Of a stretch of 8,563 bases of DNA, positions 6,014 through 8,563 are shown in pieces. Below the pieces are notes generated by a model that saw nothing but the letters and a program-made list of their open reading frames with translations, had not been told where the DNA came from and did not search any database. Position numbers and translations under genes: made by a program. Position 1 is the first letter of the stretch. Every line of letters begins with the position of its first letter. This stretch comes from CAYVMN01 sp964452575 (GTDB lineage: Bacteria > Desulfobacterota > DSM-4660 > Desulfatiglandales > Desulfatiglandaceae): NCBI GenBank assembly GCA_964452575.1, contig CAYVMN010000188.1, forward strand, positions 1 through 8,563, read 5' to 3'.

Positions 6014-6020
6014 GGGAGGT
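6014..6020 (+). promoter_or_regulatory. Ribosome binding site fixing the adaptor start
   Basis: GGGAGGT ends 5 nt before the ATG at 6026. It favours this start over an in-frame GTG at 5963 that overlaps the TetR stop as GTGA. Confidence 0.75.
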
Positions 6021-6025
6021 CTAAA

Positions 6026-7240
6026 ATGCAACTGAACAGGAACCTCTACAAACCAATCAGGTGGGCTATGGCTTTGATGGCCCTTTCGAGTCTTCTTTTG
6101 CTGGAGGGCTGCGAAGACGGCCACGGGCAAGCAACCGCCCCGGCTCCTATCCCGGAGGTGGCCACGGTGACCATTGAGCCACAGCAGGTCGAGCTGACCA
6201 CCGAGCTGCCTGGCCGCACAAGCGCCTATCTCATCTCGGAAATCCGGCCTCAGGTCAACGGCATAATACAGAAACGCTATTTCCAGGAGGGCGCCGACGT
6301 CAAGGCCGGCCAACTGCTCTATCAGATCGATCCTGCTCCCTTTAAGGTAGCGCTTGACTCCGCAAAAGCGTCGCTTAGCAAGGCCGAGGCCAATCTGCCG
6401 TCGATACTCTCAAGGGGAGAACGATACAAGGAACTGGTGGCCAAGAATGCGATCAGCCGTCAGGTTTACGACGACGCGGCAGCCGCCGTGGAACAGGCCC
6501 GAGCCGAGATCGAATATTGGAAGGCGGCGGTCGAGGCGGCCCGCATCAATTTGGGCTACACTCGCGTCACAGCGCCCATTTCCGGACGCATCGGAAGGTC
6601 CAGCGTGACGGACGGTGCGCTCGTGACGGCGTATCAACCCACGGCCCTAGCGACCATTCAACAGCTGGATCCCATTTACGTGGACGTGACCCAATCGACC
6701 GTTGAACTCCTGCGCTTGAGACGCAATCTAACGACCGGCAAGCTCACTCCAGATGTAAAAAACCAGAGAAAAGTCCGAATACTCCTGGAAGACGGAACAC
6801 CCTATCCCATGGAAGGTACGCTGGAATTTCGCGACGTCACGGTAGACCCGGCGACCGGGTCCTTCATCCTCCGTATCGTGGTCCGGAATCCGCAACATCT
6901 GCTCCTGCCGGGAATGTTCGTGCGGGCCGTCGTCCAGGAGGGTATTGCTGAACGAGCCATCCTCGTTCCTCAACAAGGGGTGAGCCGCACCCCAAAGGGG
7001 GAGCCCATTGCGCTCGTCGTGGATAGGGGCGGCACGGTCCAGCAGCGGATGCTGAAGCTAGATCGCGCCATTGGCGATAAGTGGCTCGTCTCTTCCGGCC
7101 TCTCCGCCGGAGAACGGGTAATCGTCGAGGGCATGCTGAACGTGCGGCCGGGCACCGCTGTGAAGGCCGTTCCCTTGAATAGCCCAAAGGCCAGCGTGAA
7201 ACCCACGGATGCGAAACGCCCGCTTCCAGAATTGAAGTGA
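6026..7240 (+). CDS. RND efflux periplasmic adaptor lipoprotein, AcrA/MexA type
   Basis: The 404-residue protein links an inner-membrane RND pump to an outer-membrane channel. A lipoprotein signal (hydrophobic about 13-26, lipobox LEGC, C29) implies an inner-membrane lipid anchor in the periplasm. The order is AcrA-like: beta-barrel start at 45-65, first half of the lipoyl domain (SEIRPQVNGIIQKRYFQEGADVKAGQ, 71-96), helical hairpin at about 105-172 with Ala-rich coiled coil, second lipoyl half (YTRVTAPISGRIGRS, 178-192), barrel strands at about 210-300 (GSFILRIVVRNP; LLLPGMFVR), and a membrane-proximal domain ending near 380. The last 20 residues, rich in Pro and Lys, are a loose tail. ATG 6026 places the signal right at the N-terminus. 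Starting at GTG 5963 would add 21 residues ahead of it. The pump gene follows after 13 nt, so the two are certainly one operon. Confidence 0.95.
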   Translation: MQLNRNLYKPIRWAMALMALSSLLLLEGCEDGHGQATAPAPIPEVATVTIEPQQVELTTELPGRTSAYLISEIRPQVNGIIQKRYFQEGADVKAGQLLYQIDPAPFKVALDSAKASLSKAEANLPSILSRGERYKELVAKNAISRQVYDDAAAAVEQARAEIEYWKAAVEAARINLGYTRVTAPISGRIGRSSVTDGALVTAYQPTALATIQQLDPIYVDVTQSTVELLRLRRNLTTGKLTPDVKNQRKVRILLEDGTPYPMEGTLEFRDVTVDPATGSFILRIVVRNPQHLLLPGMFVRAVVQEGIAERAILVPQQGVSRTPKGEPIALVVDRGGTVQQRMLKLDRAIGDKWLVSSGLSAGERVIVEGMLNVRPGTAVKAVPLNSPKASVKPTDAKRPLPELK

Positions 7241-7241
7241 C

Positions 7242-7246
7242 GGAGG
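7242..7246 (+). promoter_or_regulatory. Ribosome binding site of the RND pump gene
   Basis: GGAGG lies 7 nt before the GTG at 7254 and directly after the adaptor stop at 7238-7240. It supports the GTG start, which yields the AcrB-like N-terminus MLSNFFLDRP. Confidence 0.75.
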
Positions 7247-7253
7247 ACCTGCG

Positions 7254-8563
7254 GTGTTATCGAACTTTTTTCTGGACCGCCCGGTCTTCGCATGGGTAAT
7301 CGCCATCATCATGATGCTGGCAGGCGGGTTGGCGATCCACAATTTGCCCATCTCCCAGTATCCACCCATTGCCCCCCCCTCCATCGCCATTAGCGCCTTT
7401 TATCCTGGTGCCTCTGCCCAGACCGTGGAAGACAGCGTGGTCCAGATCATTGAGCAGAAGATGACCGGATTCGACAAGTTGTTGTACATGTCGGCCACGA
7501 GCGATGCCTCCGGCACCGGGAGGATCGAACTCACCTTTGCCCCTGGGACCGATCCGGACCTCGCCTGGGCCCAGGTGCAGAACAAGCTCCAGCTCGCCAT
7601 GGCGAGCCTGCCCGCGGTGGTGCAGAACCAGGGTGTCAAGGTCAGCAAGTCAACCAGAAACTGGCTGATCATTGTGGGACTGACCTCAGAAGACGGCAGC
7701 ATGGATGACTATGATTTGGGGGACTACGCTCAATCCAGCATACAGGAGGTGTTGGCGCGGGTACCTGGGGTGGGGGAAGTGGAAACCTTCGGTTCCCAGT
7801 ATGCCATGCGCGTCTGGCTGAATCCGGACAAACTGGTCGATTACCGGCTGACGATGGAAGATGTCATCCGGAGCCTTAGGGCCTACAATGTGGAAGTTTC
7901 CGCCGGTCAGTTCGGCGGGGCACCGGCGGCAGATGGCCAACGCTTGAACGCCTCCATCATCGTCCAGAACCTGCTCAAGACCCCGGAGGAATTCGGCGCG
8001 ATCCCGCTACGCACCAGTCCGGAGGGCTCCATCGTGCGCGTGCGGGATGTGGGCCGGACGGAGTTGGGCGCCGAGCGCTACGATAGCGAGACGCTTTTCA
8101 ACGGCAAACATTCGGCCGCCCTGGCCGTCCGGCTGGCCCCCGGCGCCAATGCGCTGGATACCGCAAATGCCGTCAAGGCGAAGATGAAGGAGCTCTCCAG
8201 GTACTTTCCCCCCGGCATGAAGGTCATCTACCCTTACGATACGACGCCCTTCGTGAAGGTGGCCATAGAGGAGGTGGTCAAGACCCTGTTCGAGGCCATT
8301 CTGCTGGTCTTCCTGGTGATGTATGTCTTTCTGGGAAACATACGGGCCACGCTGATTCCTACCCTTGCGGTGCCTGTGGTGATCCTGGGGACCTTCGCCG
8401 TCCTGGCATTGTTTGGATTTTCCATCAACATGCTGACCATGTTCGCCATGGTGCTGGCAATCGGCCTCCTGGTGGATGACGCCATCGTGGTGGTAGAAAA
8501 CGTGGAACGGGTCATGTCCGAGGAGGGGCTACCGCCCAAGGAAGCAACCCGCAAGTCCATGGG
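7254..8563 (+). CDS. RND multidrug efflux pump, AcrB/HAE1 type (5' part)
   Basis: The frame is open from GTG 7254 to the window edge: 436 complete codons of a protein normally about 1030-1050 residues. This is the proton-driven inner-membrane trimer that captures drugs or lipophilic compounds from the periplasm and outer leaflet. The start NFFLDRPVFAWVIAIIMMLAGG gives transmembrane helix 1. LPISQYPPIAPP, YPGASAQTVEDSV and VQNKLQLAMASLP lie in the porter domain. FGSQYAMRVWLNPDKL and VYPYDTTPFVKVAIEEVVKTL, when compared from memory, follow E. coli AcrB nearly residue for residue. Transmembrane helices 2-4 fall at about 343-413, and the proton-relay Asp pair is D408-D409 in GLLVDDAIVVVENVERV. 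This clearly separates it from metal-exporting HME pumps. No frameshift or stop is seen in the part present. The substrate cannot be told from this half. Confidence 0.97.
   Translation, partial: MLSNFFLDRPVFAWVIAIIMMLAGGLAIHNLPISQYPPIAPPSIAISAFYPGASAQTVEDSVVQIIEQKMTGFDKLLYMSATSDASGTGRIELTFAPGTDPDLAWAQVQNKLQLAMASLPAVVQNQGVKVSKSTRNWLIIVGLTSEDGSMDDYDLGDYAQSSIQEVLARVPGVGEVETFGSQYAMRVWLNPDKLVDYRLTMEDVIRSLRAYNVEVSAGQFGGAPAADGQRLNASIIVQNLLKTPEEFGAIPLRTSPEGSIVRVRDVGRTELGAERYDSETLFNGKHSAALAVRLAPGANALDTANAVKAKMKELSRYFPPGMKVIYPYDTTPFVKVAIEEVVKTLFEAILLVFLVMYVFLGNIRATLIPTLAVPVVILGTFAVLALFGFSINMLTMFAMVLAIGLLVDDAIVVVENVERVMSEEGLPPKEATRKSM

Noticed and set aside
8234..8560. Minus-strand open frame of 108 codons at the window end
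   Set aside because: It is antisense to the conserved transmembrane helices 2-4 of the RND pump and is rich in Ser, Thr and Met as expected of such a shadow.

Overview
The window reads as accessory chromosome of a Gram-negative, probably anaerobic bacterium. A Tat-type DUF362 protein coupled to a membrane polyferredoxin is an arrangement I associate with Desulfobacterota (former Deltaproteobacteria); that placement is inference. The Gram-negative assignment is firmer, because a lipoprotein adaptor and an AcrB-type pump are present. All supported genes lie on the + strand. No RNA gene, IS element, CRISPR array or convincing intrinsic terminator was seen.

Region 1 (24-2590) is a redox pair: a DUF362 protein with a twin-arginine signal, overlapping by 4 nt a 542-residue polyferredoxin. 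The second protein looks like NapH fused to NapG, with an internal twin-arginine segment between the two halves. Together they suggest a quinone- or membrane-linked electron-transfer module whose last four Fe-S clusters, and the DUF362 partner, face the periplasm. This is the most interesting part of the window.

Region 2 (2689-3989) holds 2,3-bisphosphoglycerate-dependent phosphoglycerate mutase (gpmA) and a small NlpC/P60 lipoprotein peptidase, 32 nt apart. Region 3 (3990-5037) is a 274-nt intergenic stretch with a candidate promoter and a leader hairpin, followed by an orphan Sulfotransfer_2-type sulfotransferase. Sampled rows of this gene are clearly lower in GC than the genes at both ends of the window.

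Region 4 (5038-8563) is an efflux operon: a strong sigma70-like promoter (TTGACA, 17 nt, TATATT), a TetR-family regulator, an AcrA-type lipoprotein adaptor, and the first 436 codons of an AcrB-type RND pump cut by the window edge. The regulator comes first in the operon and its promoter is framed by a perfect 9-bp inverted repeat, so autoregulation that also sets pump expression is likely. An outer-membrane channel gene may follow outside the window.
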